A stretch of DNA of 64,000 nt. Origin: an uncultured Treponema sp. (lineage in GTDB: Bacteria; Spirochaetota; Spirochaetia; Treponematales; Treponemataceae). The stretch lies in NCBI GenBank assembly GCA_947166355.1, contig CAMVDX010000011.1, positions 18,883-82,882 on the forward strand. The letters are read 5' to 3'. The position numbers and the translations under genes were made by a program. Positions 1-8,165 of the stretch are shown piece after piece (the first letter of the stretch is position 1; every line of letters begins with the position of its first letter). Below the pieces are notes generated by a model. The model was not told the DNA's origin, made no database searches, and was given only the letters and a program-made list of their open reading frames with translations.

Positions 1-1
1 C

Positions 2-79
2 TGCCAGTTCACAAACGAGAATATGGAAAGCGACCTGCCTAAGATGCTTGCTGAACTTAAGTCTTTAGCAAACGCTTAG
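2..79 (+). CDS. C-terminal end of an unidentified protein (gene cut by window edge)
   Basis: An open frame runs in from the left edge and stops at TAG 77-79. It encodes 25 residues ending in KSLANA, with an amphipathic, Lys/Leu-rich tail. Too little remains to name the family. A clear intrinsic terminator follows 35 bp downstream, which supports this being the true end of a transcribed gene. Confidence 0.5.
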   Translation, partial: CQFTNENMESDLPKMLAELKSLANA

Positions 80-112
80 AATTTGGCAAAAAACTAAAAA
101 ATTGATAAAATG

Positions 113-142
113 AAAAGGCTGTCAGAAATGACGGCCTTTTTT
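113..142 (+). terminator. Rho-independent terminator of the truncated first gene
   Basis: A 9-bp stem (116-124 with 129-137, one G-T pair), a GAAA loop and a run of T at 137-142. The tail leads straight into a dispersed repeat. Confidence 0.8.
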
Positions 143-257
143 CGTCATTGCGCGATACGTAAAGATAACTGTCCTTGAGAGGAGCAAAAGACAACCGTCA
201 TTGCAAGAATCTCAGCGATAGCTGTCATTGCGAGGAGCGAAGCGACGAAGCAATCTA
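143..257 (+). repeat. Type A dispersed repeat, three degenerate copies
   Basis: Three pieces of the GTCATTGCGAG...GCAATC family lie in a row (near 144, 198 and 223); the last is complete. The family recurs at roughly ten places in the window, always between genes. The segment is open in one frame and could be misread as an N-terminal extension of azlC. Confidence 0.8.
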
Positions 258-273
258 CATTATTGGAATAACT

Positions 274-1023
274 ATGAAAAATAAAGTCTTTCTCGAAGGC
301 ATGCGTGACGGCCTCCCTATTGGCCTCGGATATTTTGCAGTAGCCTTTTCTCTTGGAATTGTTGCCCGTAATGCCGGCCTTACCCCCTTTCAGGGATTTA
401 TAGCAAGCTTCTTCTGTGTAGCTTCCGCCGGTGAATATGCCCTTTTTACTTCTATCCAAACTGCTGCTTCTTTTGTTGAAATTGCTTTAATTACACTTGT
501 TGTAAATGCACGCTATCTCTTAATGAGTACAGCTCTTACCCAGCGTTTTGATCCAAAAACTTCATTAATGCATCGCTTCTTTATAGGCTTTGGCGTAACA
601 GATGAAATCTTTGGAATTACGATTGCACGCCCCGGATACATTAATCCCATATATAACTATGGTGCTATTCTTGTTGCAGTTCCACTCTGGAGTATTGGAA
701 CTTCACTTGGAATTATTGCAGGAAATTTTTTACCAGCCCGCATTGTGAGCGCACTTTCTGTTGCACTCTACGGAATGTTCCTTGCAATTATTGTTCCACC
801 AGCAAAAGAAAATCTTGTAATTATGATTTCTGTTCTTGTTAGTTTTGCAGCAAGCTTTGCATGTACCAAACTACCGTTAGTTAGTCAACTTTCAGGCGGA
901 ACAAGAACCATTATTCTTACAGTTGTAATTTCAAGTATTGTTGCTTTAATTAAACCGATTCCTGATGATAACAATAATTCAGTGATTGAATCTAATTCAA
1001 ACAATAATCCGATGACTGAGTAG
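274..1023 (+). CDS. azlC: AzlC-family branched-chain amino acid exporter, large subunit
   Basis: A 249-residue integral membrane protein that begins MKNKVFLEGMRDGLPIGLGY, the typical AzlC N-terminus, followed by several hydrophobic helices. AzlC works with the small subunit AzlD to export branched-chain amino acids and analogues. The upstream frame is open to 175, but that stretch is dispersed repeat, so the ATG at 274 is preferred (weak GGAA 8 nt upstream). azlD follows after 41 bp, the usual pairing. The C-terminus ends in an Asn-rich tail of about 20 residues that is probably not conserved. Substrate is inferred from the family only. Confidence 0.88.
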   Translation: MKNKVFLEGMRDGLPIGLGYFAVAFSLGIVARNAGLTPFQGFIASFFCVASAGEYALFTSIQTAASFVEIALITLVVNARYLLMSTALTQRFDPKTSLMHRFFIGFGVTDEIFGITIARPGYINPIYNYGAILVAVPLWSIGTSLGIIAGNFLPARIVSALSVALYGMFLAIIVPPAKENLVIMISVLVSFAASFACTKLPLVSQLSGGTRTIILTVVISSIVALIKPIPDDNNNSVIESNSNNNPMTE

Positions 1024-1064
1024 TCTGAATGACATTTCGAAATCACCTTTATGGAGATTAAATT

Positions 1065-1370
1065 ATGAATTCATATATTTATTTATCTATTTTTACAGCT
1101 TTTTTTGTTTCTTATTTAATTCGAGTTCTTCCTCTTACATTAATTCGTAAGCCAATCAAAAATCGCTTTATAAAATCTTTTTTGTATTATGTACCTTACA
1201 TAACTCTTGCCGTAATGACATTCCCTTCAATCATAGAAGCTACACAGTCTCCTATTGCAGGCATAATCGCACTTGCTGTTGGAATTATTTTATCTTATAT
1301 AGGACTTGGACTTTTCCCTGTTGCCTGTACCTGCTGTGCTGTTGTATTTATTGCAGAATTATTTTTGTAA
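1065..1370 (+). CDS. azlD: AzlD-family branched-chain amino acid exporter, small subunit
   Basis: A 101-residue protein with three or four membrane helices and the early RVLPL motif seen in AzlD. It partners AzlC in the inner membrane. GGAG lies 8 nt before the ATG. Together with azlC it forms a two-gene operon; the convergent ABC exporter gene ends 11 bp beyond its stop. Confidence 0.88.
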   Translation: MNSYIYLSIFTAFFVSYLIRVLPLTLIRKPIKNRFIKSFLYYVPYITLAVMTFPSIIEATQSPIAGIIALAVGIILSYIGLGLFPVACTCCAVVFIAELFL

Positions 1371-1380
1371 GTTGATTTAA

Positions 1381-3114
1381 TTACTCAGCTATCTGAACAC
1401 TCTGTAATTTATAGTACTCACCCTTTTTTGCCATAAGCTCTTCATGAGTACCAAGCTCGACTATTCCATGGTCATTTACAACAGCAATTTTATCTGCATT
1501 TTTAATTGTTGAAAGACGATGTGCTATTACTAAAGTTGTGCGTCCTTTGGAAAGTTCATCAAATGAATGCTGAATCTTTATTTCTGTTGCAGTATCAAGA
1601 GCAGAGGTTGCTTCATCAAGTATTAGAATCGGCGGATTTTTGAGAAAGCAGCGTGCAATTGAAACTCTCTGTTTCTGACCGCCGCTTAACTTAATTCCCC
1701 GCTCACCCACCACAGAATCGTAGCCGTTAGGCATGAGCATAATGTCGTCGTGGATTTCGGCACGTTTAGCAGCAAGAATTATTTCTTCATCCGTAGCATC
1801 TGGCTTTCCATAAGCAATATTTTCACGAATTGTTCCGGCAAACAAAAATACATCCTGCTGTACAATTCCAATCTGACTACGTAATGAATGTTTTTTTATT
1901 TTATGAATATCAATTCCATCAAGACTGATTGAACCGCCGGTAATTTCATAAAAGCGTGGAATCAAATTACAAATCGTTGATTTTCCTCCACCGCTGGCCC
2001 CAACAAGAGCAAACTTTTCACCTGAATGAATATCAAGATTTATATTTTTCAAAACAGGAAAATCAGGAGTATAAGAAAAATCAACATTCTTAAAGCTGAT
2101 ATTACCGCGTGCTGAAAGAATCTCTACAGCATCCGGACTATCCTCAGGCTCTGGCTCAGTCCTCATGATTTCTATAAATCTGTTGAAACCGGCCATGCCT
2201 GTAGCAAACTGTTCTACAAAATTATTTAATTTTTTAATAGGTCCAACAAAGCTCGCAACAAATAAGTTAGCCGCAACTAAGTCTGGCAGCGTCATTTTTC
2301 CCTTCATAATAAAATAACCGCCCACTGCAAGTGTAAGAAGAGAAAGCAGATTATTACAGAATTCAATATTTGAAAAGAAGCTTGCCATGTAACGGAAGCG
2401 CCCCTGCTTAGCAGCACTATACTGCTTGTTATAAACATCAAAACGGGCTCTCTCATAATCTTCGTTGACAAAACCCTTTGTAACACGAATACCAGAAATG
2501 CTTGATTCAAGGCTGGCATTTACTTCTGCTGTTGTTTCTTTTACCTTTGCAGAAGCCTTAGAAAGATTACGACGGGAAGTAAAAACAATAAAGAAGATAG
2601 CAGGCAGCATAATGAAAACGATTATTGCCAGCTCCCATCTGATTGTCAGCAGAAGAATAAAGGAACCGATGAGATTGAGCATGGCAATGGAAAAATCTTC
2701 CGGGCCATGATGAGCAAGCTCTGTAATTTCAAAAAGATCTGTCGTTGCGCGCGACATGATTTTTCCTGTGCGATTTGTATCATAAAAACTGAATGGCAAT
2801 TCTTCCAGATGATCAAAAACATCTCGTCTCATATCCTGTTCAACGCGGTTTCCAAAAACGTGTCCCCAATAAGCGACAAACCAGTTACACATTTTATGAA
2901 TACAAAAACCTAAAAGCAGAATACCAACCAGAGTCAAAAAGGTTTTCAACTGATGATTTGGAATCAGCGTATTGAGTGCATAACGAGAAAACATTGGAAA
3001 GGCAACATCAATAGCAGCCATAAAAAATGCACAAAGCATATCTGCAATAAAAAGCCTGATATGAGGTTTATAATAAGAGAAAAATATCTTAAGCGGTTTT
3101 TTAGAAAAGTCCAT
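1381..3114 (-). CDS. ABC exporter half-transporter (MsbA/MDR type), fused membrane and ATPase domains
   Basis: About 577 residues: an N-terminal six-helix exporter domain (roughly residues 1-310) and a C-terminal nucleotide-binding domain. Walker A is GASGGGKST, the signature is LSGGQKQR, Walker B is ILILDEATSALD, and the H-loop is VIAHRLSTI. It should act as a homodimer exporting lipids or drugs; the substrate cannot be told. The frame is open to an ATG at 3165, but the ATG at 3114 starts the normal MDFSKKPLK N-terminus and lies 7 nt after a TATTAT -10 box (3122-3127) with TTGTAA at 3146-3151, so a leaderless start is likely. It has no partner half-transporter gene next to it. Confidence 0.85.
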   Translation of the reverse strand: MDFSKKPLKIFFSYYKPHIRLFIADMLCAFFMAAIDVAFPMFSRYALNTLIPNHQLKTFLTLVGILLLGFCIHKMCNWFVAYWGHVFGNRVEQDMRRDVFDHLEELPFSFYDTNRTGKIMSRATTDLFEITELAHHGPEDFSIAMLNLIGSFILLLTIRWELAIIVFIMLPAIFFIVFTSRRNLSKASAKVKETTAEVNASLESSISGIRVTKGFVNEDYERARFDVYNKQYSAAKQGRFRYMASFFSNIEFCNNLLSLLTLAVGGYFIMKGKMTLPDLVAANLFVASFVGPIKKLNNFVEQFATGMAGFNRFIEIMRTEPEPEDSPDAVEILSARGNISFKNVDFSYTPDFPVLKNINLDIHSGEKFALVGASGGGKSTICNLIPRFYEITGGSISLDGIDIHKIKKHSLRSQIGIVQQDVFLFAGTIRENIAYGKPDATDEEIILAAKRAEIHDDIMLMPNGYDSVVGERGIKLSGGQKQRVSIARCFLKNPPILILDEATSALDTATEIKIQHSFDELSKGRTTLVIAHRLSTIKNADKIAVVNDHGIVELGTHEELMAKKGEYYKLQSVQIAE

Positions 3115-3121
3115 AAATTTA

Positions 3122-3151
3122 ATAATATCAGAATGATATAATAGATTACAA
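3122..3151 (-). promoter_or_regulatory. Promoter of the ABC exporter gene, apparently leaderless
   Basis: On the minus strand TTGTAA (3146-3151), an 18-bp spacer and TATTAT (3122-3127), then 7 nt to ATG 3112-3114. No Shine-Dalgarno sequence is present. Confidence 0.5.
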
Positions 3152-3217
3152 CACATTTCTTTCATTACGAAGTACCATCAAACTCGTCGCAACAAAAAGC
3201 AAATACAACAAGTTTCC

Positions 3218-3251
3218 GTCATTGCGAGGAGCGAAGCGACGAAGCAATCCA
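3218..3251. repeat. Type A dispersed repeat, one complete copy
   Basis: A complete GTCATTGCGAG...GCAATC copy with internal imperfect dyad symmetry, in the gap before the HAD phosphatase gene. Confidence 0.8.
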
Positions 3252-3270
3252 TTTTATACATTACTTCACC

Positions 3271-3483
3271 AGGGGTTCCGCATTATAAAAAAAATTGAGA
3301 AAACATGGCTCCCGGTCGCGGCTGCGTGGTCCAAAACCGCGCAATAATGCGCTACACGCTTTTTGTGGTATAGAAACTATTACACCTGCCGCTTACGCGG
3401 CAGCCACAAAAAGAGTGTTTTTGTACCACGCCCCGCTCCCTCGCGCCAAGATTACGTAATTCTTTTATAATGCGGAAGCCCTT
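3271..3483. mobile_element. MITE-like element, about 210 bp with terminal inverted repeats
   Basis: The ends are inverted copies of GGGyTTCCGCATTATAAAA (left 3272-3290, right 3463-3482). Inside, a GC-rich core contains inverted segments around CCACAAAAAG and TTTTTGTGG. ATTACTT occurs at 3260-3266 and again at 3484-3490, a possible 7-bp target duplication, although five extra bases lie between the left copy and the terminal repeat. There is no coding capacity, so it would need a transposase in trans. Mobility is inferred from structure. Confidence 0.55.
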
Positions 3484-3500
3484 ATTACTTAATGACACCC

Positions 3501-3530
3501 TTGACCCACAAATCACTCTCTTTTTATAAT
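3501..3530 (+). promoter_or_regulatory. Strong promoter of the HAD phosphatase gene, leaderless
   Basis: TTGACC (3501-3506), an 18-bp spacer and a consensus TATAAT (3525-3530), followed by only 5 nt before ATG 3536. Transcription should start at or next to the A of the start codon. Confidence 0.7.
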
Positions 3531-3535
3531 GCCTT

Positions 3536-4183
3536 ATGTTTGATTATCTTTTATTTGATCTCGACGGAACACTCACTGACCCAGCCCAGGGAATTACAAA
3601 TTCTTTTATTCACGCACTAAAATATTTTGGAATCGAAATCCCTTCCTACGAAACTCTTTGTACATTTATCGGTCCGCCACTGCCTGATACTTTTAAGACT
3701 CAATTTGGCTTTGATGATGAAAAAGCAGCAGAAGGTGTAAAAAAATACAGAGAATATTTTGCTACAAAAGGCCTGCTCGAAAATTCAGTTTACCCTGGAA
3801 TCCCGGAGCTCCTGGCTGGGCTTAAACAGGCAGGTAAGAAGTTAGTCGTGGCTACCTCAAAACCGGAAGAGTATTCCGTACGTATTATTGAACATTTCGG
3901 CCTTGTACAATATTTCGAGAATGTCTGCGGCAGCCTCATGGATGAAAGCCGCAGTAAAAAAGACCAAGTTATAGCTTACGCAATCGAGCGCAATCACATA
4001 TCAGATAAATCAAAAATCCTGATGATTGGGGACCGCAAGCACGACATTCTGGGCGCAAAAAAAGTCGGCCTCAAATCCTGTGGAGTTCTCTTTGGCTATG
4101 GAAGCCGAGAAGAACTCGAAGAATCCGGAGCCGACTTTATTGCAGAAGATGTTTCACGATTAGAGAAAATCTGCAGACAATAA
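3536..4183 (+). CDS. HAD-superfamily phosphatase, phosphoglycolate phosphatase-like
   Basis: 215 residues. Motif I is DLDGTLTD at residues 8-15 (nucleophile Asp plus general acid Asp), motif II lies at VVATSKP, the conserved Lys at KKDQV, and motif IV at MIGDRKHD. The helical cap after motif I makes it HAD subfamily IA, in the Gph/PpaX group of small phosphomonoesterases. Likely substrates are phosphoglycolate, pyrophosphate or nucleotide monophosphates; sequence alone does not decide. No ribosome binding site precedes the ATG, in keeping with leaderless translation. Confidence 0.85.
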   Translation: MFDYLLFDLDGTLTDPAQGITNSFIHALKYFGIEIPSYETLCTFIGPPLPDTFKTQFGFDDEKAAEGVKKYREYFATKGLLENSVYPGIPELLAGLKQAGKKLVVATSKPEEYSVRIIEHFGLVQYFENVCGSLMDESRSKKDQVIAYAIERNHISDKSKILMIGDRKHDILGAKKVGLKSCGVLFGYGSREELEESGADFIAEDVSRLEKICRQ

Positions 4184-4199
4184 AATAATTGAAAACTAA

Positions 4200-5327
4200 C
4201 TACTGGAAGTCTATACCCGTCAGGTCAACGCCCAGGCCTTCCAGTGTAGCTTTCATAGTCTCAGTTGTTGCCCAGATATCAGGCTCGTAACCTTTACCAT
4301 CCCCAAGATAGTTTGCAGAAAGATATTTCCTGAAATTTGTGGAACCAAAATACATTGCAACATTTAATTCTTCATTATAATAAGACTGACAGTTTCCATA
4401 ATTTTGCATTCCGCCTGAATGTGTTCCTACAAGCAGGCACTTTAATTTTAATCCATCTACACCAAAAGTATGCCATACTTCACCGGAACTGAAACTCCAG
4501 TTATCCTGCAGAACAATTACGGTTCCTTTATATTTAATATTATCCAGACTTTTTCTTAAATGAAGCTGTGGTAATTCAGAACCTCCAGAATTAGATCGTG
4601 CATCAAGAATTATAAAATCTTTATCTTTTCCAAAAAAACTAACTGCAGGTAAATTTTGAAAATATGCAGTATTGTCTGCTGTACAATTTGTAAAACGTAC
4701 GTAATAAGCATTCGAGGTTTCTTTTTCAAAATATGTATCTGAAGGATCATTACTCTTTTTACTGCCCTCATCATATGCTGTTTTCTGATCATATGAAAAC
4801 TCTCTTACTCGTATCTGGAAATGACAATCTTCCACACATTTATCCAATAATTTTTTTAACTCTGATGTATTTTTAATTTTATAAAATTGTTTTTTATTAA
4901 AACCTTTTTTCTTCATATCAGAAAAGCCTGCATATTTAGTACTAAGGTTTTCCCAGATAAAATCCAGATCTTCTTTTGAAACAGAAATATTGACATTCAA
5001 TAATTGCGAAAAATATTTTTCCATAAATGATACAGAAAGAAATGCAGCTTCAACTTTATAATTCGGATCTATAGCAATATTAAAATCTTCATTTTTAAGA
5101 AATTCTATAATTCCCTCTTTACAGGATGATTCATATAAATTTCTATAACTTGAACGAGATATCCATGCAAAAACCATAGTACCAGTAAGGTTCTTATATT
5201 TTTCTGGAGCATCGGTTATTACATAACAAAAATATTGCTCATATGGCTTCTCTTCAACATCCCAATCATTTGCAAATACAATAGAACCCAGCATTAAGAT
5301 AAGGACTATTAAACTTTTTCTATTCAT
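4200..5327 (-). CDS. Secreted S41-family (C-terminal processing) peptidase-like protein
   Basis: 375 residues with an N-terminal signal peptide (MNRKSLIVLILMLG...FAND). The C-terminal half carries S41 landmarks: DARSNSGG, the WSFSSGE segment with the likely catalytic serine, and GTHSGG. Family members cleave proteins near the C-terminus in the periplasm or outside the cell. No PDZ domain is evident, so this resembles the stand-alone S41 proteins of host-associated bacteria. An upstream TTG (5331) is in frame, but ATG 5325-5327 has AGAGG 6 nt upstream and starts the signal peptide. Its promoter spacer contains a perfect 12-bp palindrome, as does the region before the divergent GH43 gene. Confidence 0.75.
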   Translation of the reverse strand: MNRKSLIVLILMLGSIVFANDWDVEEKPYEQYFCYVITDAPEKYKNLTGTMVFAWISRSSYRNLYESSCKEGIIEFLKNEDFNIAIDPNYKVEAAFLSVSFMEKYFSQLLNVNISVSKEDLDFIWENLSTKYAGFSDMKKKGFNKKQFYKIKNTSELKKLLDKCVEDCHFQIRVREFSYDQKTAYDEGSKKSNDPSDTYFEKETSNAYYVRFTNCTADNTAYFQNLPAVSFFGKDKDFIILDARSNSGGSELPQLHLRKSLDNIKYKGTVIVLQDNWSFSSGEVWHTFGVDGLKLKCLLVGTHSGGMQNYGNCQSYYNEELNVAMYFGSTNFRKYLSANYLGDGKGYEPDIWATTETMKATLEGLGVDLTGIDFQ

Positions 5328-5362
5328 AAACAACCTCTTTTTAATTATTTATTTATACTTTA

Positions 5363-5391
5363 ATAATAAACTAACGTTAGTAAGTTTACAA
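5363..5391 (-). promoter_or_regulatory. Promoter of the S41 peptidase gene with palindrome ACTAACGTTAGT in the spacer
   Basis: On the minus strand TTGTAA (5386-5391), exactly 17 bp, TATTAT (5363-5368). The perfect palindrome ACTAACGTTAGT occupies 5370-5381, between the two hexamers, where a bound repressor would block RNA polymerase. The regulator is unknown. Confidence 0.6.
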
Positions 5392-5443
5392 GTTTTTAAT
5401 TTAACAGTATTCTTTTTAATAAATAATGAAAAAACAACTTTAA

Positions 5444-5465
5444 ACTACCGACTGTTAGTTATAAT
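5444..5465 (+). promoter_or_regulatory. -10 box of the GH43 gene with an adjoining imperfect palindrome
   Basis: A consensus TATAAT lies at 5460-5465. Directly upstream, ACTACCGACTGTTAGT (5444-5459) is an imperfect version of the palindrome in the divergent S41 promoter. The -35 is weak (near 5437), so this promoter may need activation or be tightly controlled. Confidence 0.5.
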
Positions 5466-5514
5466 TTTGCTTATCTCTCTTTCAATCATACTAACAATCG
5501 TAAGGAATCAGAAA

Positions 5515-7074
5515 ATGGAAAATATCCCTACAAATCCTGAAGAAACAAATTCAATCCCTATGAAAAAATCATCATCTTATATAATCCCCGCAGACTTCCC
5601 TGATCCTGACATCATCCGTGTAGACGATACCTACTATATGGTCAGCACCACAATGCACTTTATGCCGGGCTGCGTAATTCTGCGTTCTCACAATCTTGTT
5701 GACTGGGAACATGCAGCTTATATTTACGACGAGCTGGAAGCCACAGAAAAAGAAACACTGGCCGACAATAAGGGAGCCTACGGAAAAGGAATGTGGGCTG
5801 CCTGTATCCGTCATCACAATGGCAAATTCTATATCAGCTTTGTGGCAAATGACCTTGGGAAAACATTTCTCTTTACTGCAGACAAAATTGAAGGCCCCTG
5901 GCAGCGTTCCGAGATAAAAGGCTTTTATCACGATATGTCACTGCTTTTTGATGACGATGGTAAGGTTTATTGTGTAAGCGGAAATATGAATATAACTCTC
6001 ACAGAAATGGAGCCAGATCTGTCTGGCCCTAAAGCTGGAGGAATTAATAAAGTAATAATTCAGGATAATCCCGAAAATGTGATTTTAGGCTATGAAGGAA
6101 GTCATATTTATAAGATTAACGGAAAATACTACATCTTCTTTATTCATATGCCAAAAGGAAAGATGCGTACAGAAGCCTGCTATGTTTCTGATAAAATTGA
6201 CGGACTTTATGCAGGAAAGGATGTTTTATGCTCAGATTTAGCCGGATGGAACAGCGGAACTGCCCAAGGAGGAATTGTTCAGACACCGGATGGAAAATGG
6301 TACTCAATAGTATTCCAAGACCACGGAGCATTGGGAAGAATCCCGGTTTTAGTGCCTGTAAAGTTTGTAGATGACTTTCCTGTATTTGGAGCAGCCGGCT
6401 TTGCACCAAAAGAAGTAAATGTTCCGGATCTGCGCCCGGATTATCAGTATAAGCCACTTTACAGCAATGATTTTACAAATCCGGCCTGGCAATGGAATCA
6501 TATTCCGAATAAGGCTCTTGTGAAGCTTGAATCTGATACTTTCACTGTAAAAACTGATAAAATCTGCAAAAATATAGTTCAGGCAGCAAATACCCTTACG
6601 CAAAGAACTTTTACAGAACATTGTGCAGGAAGTGTAGAAATTGATGCTTCAAAACTGAATGATGGAGATATTGCAGGCCTTTGCGCACTCGAAGGCGAAT
6701 ATGGATTTATCGGAATAACAAAAAAGGATGGTAAATACAAGCTTATTACTGCTGAACACAAGATTCCATATACACCCTGGAGCATGGGAGTCTTTGATGA
6801 TGAAGAGCCTGTAATTACCACTGAAAAAGAACTTTCATCCCCAAAGCTCAAATTAAAAGCAACTTTTAATCTGGAACACACAAAAGAGCAGGTTCAGTTT
6901 GCATATTGTGATATTCTTGATAAAAATGATGATTTTGAAGCTTTTGGAGCACCAGTAAAGCTTCGTTATACTCTGGATCAGTTTGTTGGTGTAAGATTTG
7001 CATTATTCTGCTATTCAACCGAAAAAACTGGCGGACAAGTAACATTTAAGGAGTTTAATCTTGAAATACTTTAA
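5515..7074 (+). CDS. Glycoside hydrolase family 43 (beta-xylosidase/arabinofuranosidase type)
   Basis: 519 residues. The N-terminal five-bladed propeller begins with FPDPDIIRV, whose Asp is the catalytic base. The pKa-modulating Asp is probably in DMSLLFDDDG and the general acid Glu in YEGSHIYKI. A C-terminal beta-sandwich (about residues 320-519) is typical of the xylosidase branch. It should release xylose or arabinose from plant xylan oligosaccharides; without a signal peptide it is probably cytoplasmic. An upstream in-frame start exists at 5467, but ATG 5515 has AAGGAA 8 nt upstream and is preferred. The GNAT gene downstream overlaps by 14 bp. Confidence 0.88.
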   Translation: MENIPTNPEETNSIPMKKSSSYIIPADFPDPDIIRVDDTYYMVSTTMHFMPGCVILRSHNLVDWEHAAYIYDELEATEKETLADNKGAYGKGMWAACIRHHNGKFYISFVANDLGKTFLFTADKIEGPWQRSEIKGFYHDMSLLFDDDGKVYCVSGNMNITLTEMEPDLSGPKAGGINKVIIQDNPENVILGYEGSHIYKINGKYYIFFIHMPKGKMRTEACYVSDKIDGLYAGKDVLCSDLAGWNSGTAQGGIVQTPDGKWYSIVFQDHGALGRIPVLVPVKFVDDFPVFGAAGFAPKEVNVPDLRPDYQYKPLYSNDFTNPAWQWNHIPNKALVKLESDTFTVKTDKICKNIVQAANTLTQRTFTEHCAGSVEIDASKLNDGDIAGLCALEGEYGFIGITKKDGKYKLITAEHKIPYTPWSMGVFDDEEPVITTEKELSSPKLKLKATFNLEHTKEQVQFAYCDILDKNDDFEAFGAPVKLRYTLDQFVGVRFALFCYSTEKTGGQVTFKEFNLEIL

Positions 7075-7558
7075 AGCTAATATAAATCAGCTGGATATGA
7101 TATTTGATATGTATTCAGCGGCTATAGAAAACATGGAAAAGCAGGGAATCCACCAATGGGATGAAATATATCCAGACAAAGAGACGCTGCGTCAGGATAT
7201 ATTACTGAATCAGATGTATATTGGCGAAATTGATAATAAAATAGCTGTTTGCTTTGTTTTGAATGAAGAATGTGATGAAGAATACAATAATGCCAGCTGG
7301 ATTTGCCCGGATGCCAGATTCTGTATAATTCACAGGCTTTGCGTGAATCCTTTATTCCAGAACCAGGGAATTGCCGGACAAACTATGGAATATATTGAAA
7401 AATTATGTAAAAAGGACGGATATGACTCTATTCGTCTGGATTGCTTTACAAAAAATCCTTATTCCAGAAAACTTTATGATAAAACCGGATATTCCATTAC
7501 AGGCTATGCAGAATGGCGAAAAGGACGCTTTGAATTAAGAGAAAAAGTATTAAAATAG
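7061..7558 (+). CDS. GNAT-family N-acetyltransferase
   Basis: 165 residues with GNAT motif A (RLCVNPLFQNQGIAGQ) and motif B around NPYSRKLYDKTGY. It transfers an acetyl group from acetyl-CoA to an unknown amine. The start is TTG 7061, with a perfect AAGGAG 7 nt upstream inside the end of the GH43 gene, so the two genes are co-transcribed and probably translationally coupled. No role in xylan metabolism can be claimed from this linkage. Confidence 0.85.
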   Translation: MKYFKANINQLDMIFDMYSAAIENMEKQGIHQWDEIYPDKETLRQDILLNQMYIGEIDNKIAVCFVLNEECDEEYNNASWICPDARFCIIHRLCVNPLFQNQGIAGQTMEYIEKLCKKDGYDSIRLDCFTKNPYSRKLYDKTGYSITGYAEWRKGRFELREKVLK

Positions 7559-7605
7559 ATTGCCACGTCCTCTTCGCTTCGCTCAGAGTTCTCGCAATGA
7601 CAAAT
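7557..7605. repeat. Type A dispersed repeat, inverted copy
   Basis: A GATTGCC...CGCAATGAC copy in the opposite orientation to the array that follows. It starts at the stop codon of the acetyltransferase gene. Confidence 0.7.
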
Positions 7606-7620
7606 ATCTTGAAAAATCAC

Positions 7621-8071
7621 CATCATTGCAAGCTATAACAAAGGAATCAATACAACATCTTTTCACAATGATTAATATCGTAAAATTCACGTCATTGCGT
7701 GCTGAAAACGAAGCAATCCATACAACATTTCTTCACAATGATGAATATCATAAAATTCAGTCCATTGCGAGCTGAAAGCCAAGCAATCCATACAGTATTT
7801 CTTCACAATGATGAATATCATAAAATTAACGTCATTGCGTGCTGAAAGCGAAGCAATCTACACAACATTCCTTCACAATGATGAATATCATAAAATTCAC
7901 TCCATTGCGAGCTGAAAGCAAAGTAATCTACACAACATTTCTTTACAATGATGAATATCGTAAAATTCACGTCATTGCGAGCTGAAAGCGAAGCAATCTA
8001 CACAATATTTCTTCACAGTGATGAATATCATAAAATTCACGTCATTGCGAGCTAAAAGCGAAGCAATCCAT
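7621..8071. repeat. 70-bp tandem repeat array, six full units plus a partial seventh
   Basis: Units start at 7621, 7691, 7761, 7831, 7901 and 7971, each exactly 70 bp, and a partial unit starts at 8041. Each unit joins a shortened type A repeat (CATTGCGAGCTGAAAGCGAA...) to about 40 bp of AT-rich sequence containing the dyad ATGATGAATATCAT. The first unit is the most diverged and the later ones are nearly identical, as expected from unequal exchange. The similarity covers the whole unit, so there are no variable spacers. The array abuts the parS/DnaA-box region. Confidence 0.95.
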
Positions 8072-8086
8072 TTCAACAAACAAACG

Positions 8087-8158
8087 GTCGTAAAGTTTTA
8101 AAGTTAACGACCATTTATTAGTTTTTTAAACAAACTAACAGAAGTTTGTTTAAATTTT
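8087..8158. terminator. Two adjacent inverted repeats, terminator-like boundary
   Basis: An imperfect dyad with GGTCGT and ACGACC ends lies at 8087-8113. It is followed by a perfect 12-bp stem, TTTAAACAAACT (8125-8136) with its complement at 8143-8154, flanked by T-rich sequence on both sides. The second could terminate transcription from either direction and so insulate the parS cluster from the array. Confidence 0.5.
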
Positions 8159-8165
8159 CATATAA

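Noticed and set aside
175..273. N-terminal extension of AzlC (CHCEERSDEAI peptide)
   Set aside because: Encoded by type A repeat; homologous AzlC proteins start at the ATG at 274.
7560..7775. 71-residue open frame across the start of the tandem array
   Set aside because: Composed entirely of repeat units; no ribosome binding site.
7621..8071. CRISPR array
   Set aside because: The whole 70-bp unit repeats with few changes; there are no unique spacers and no cas genes.
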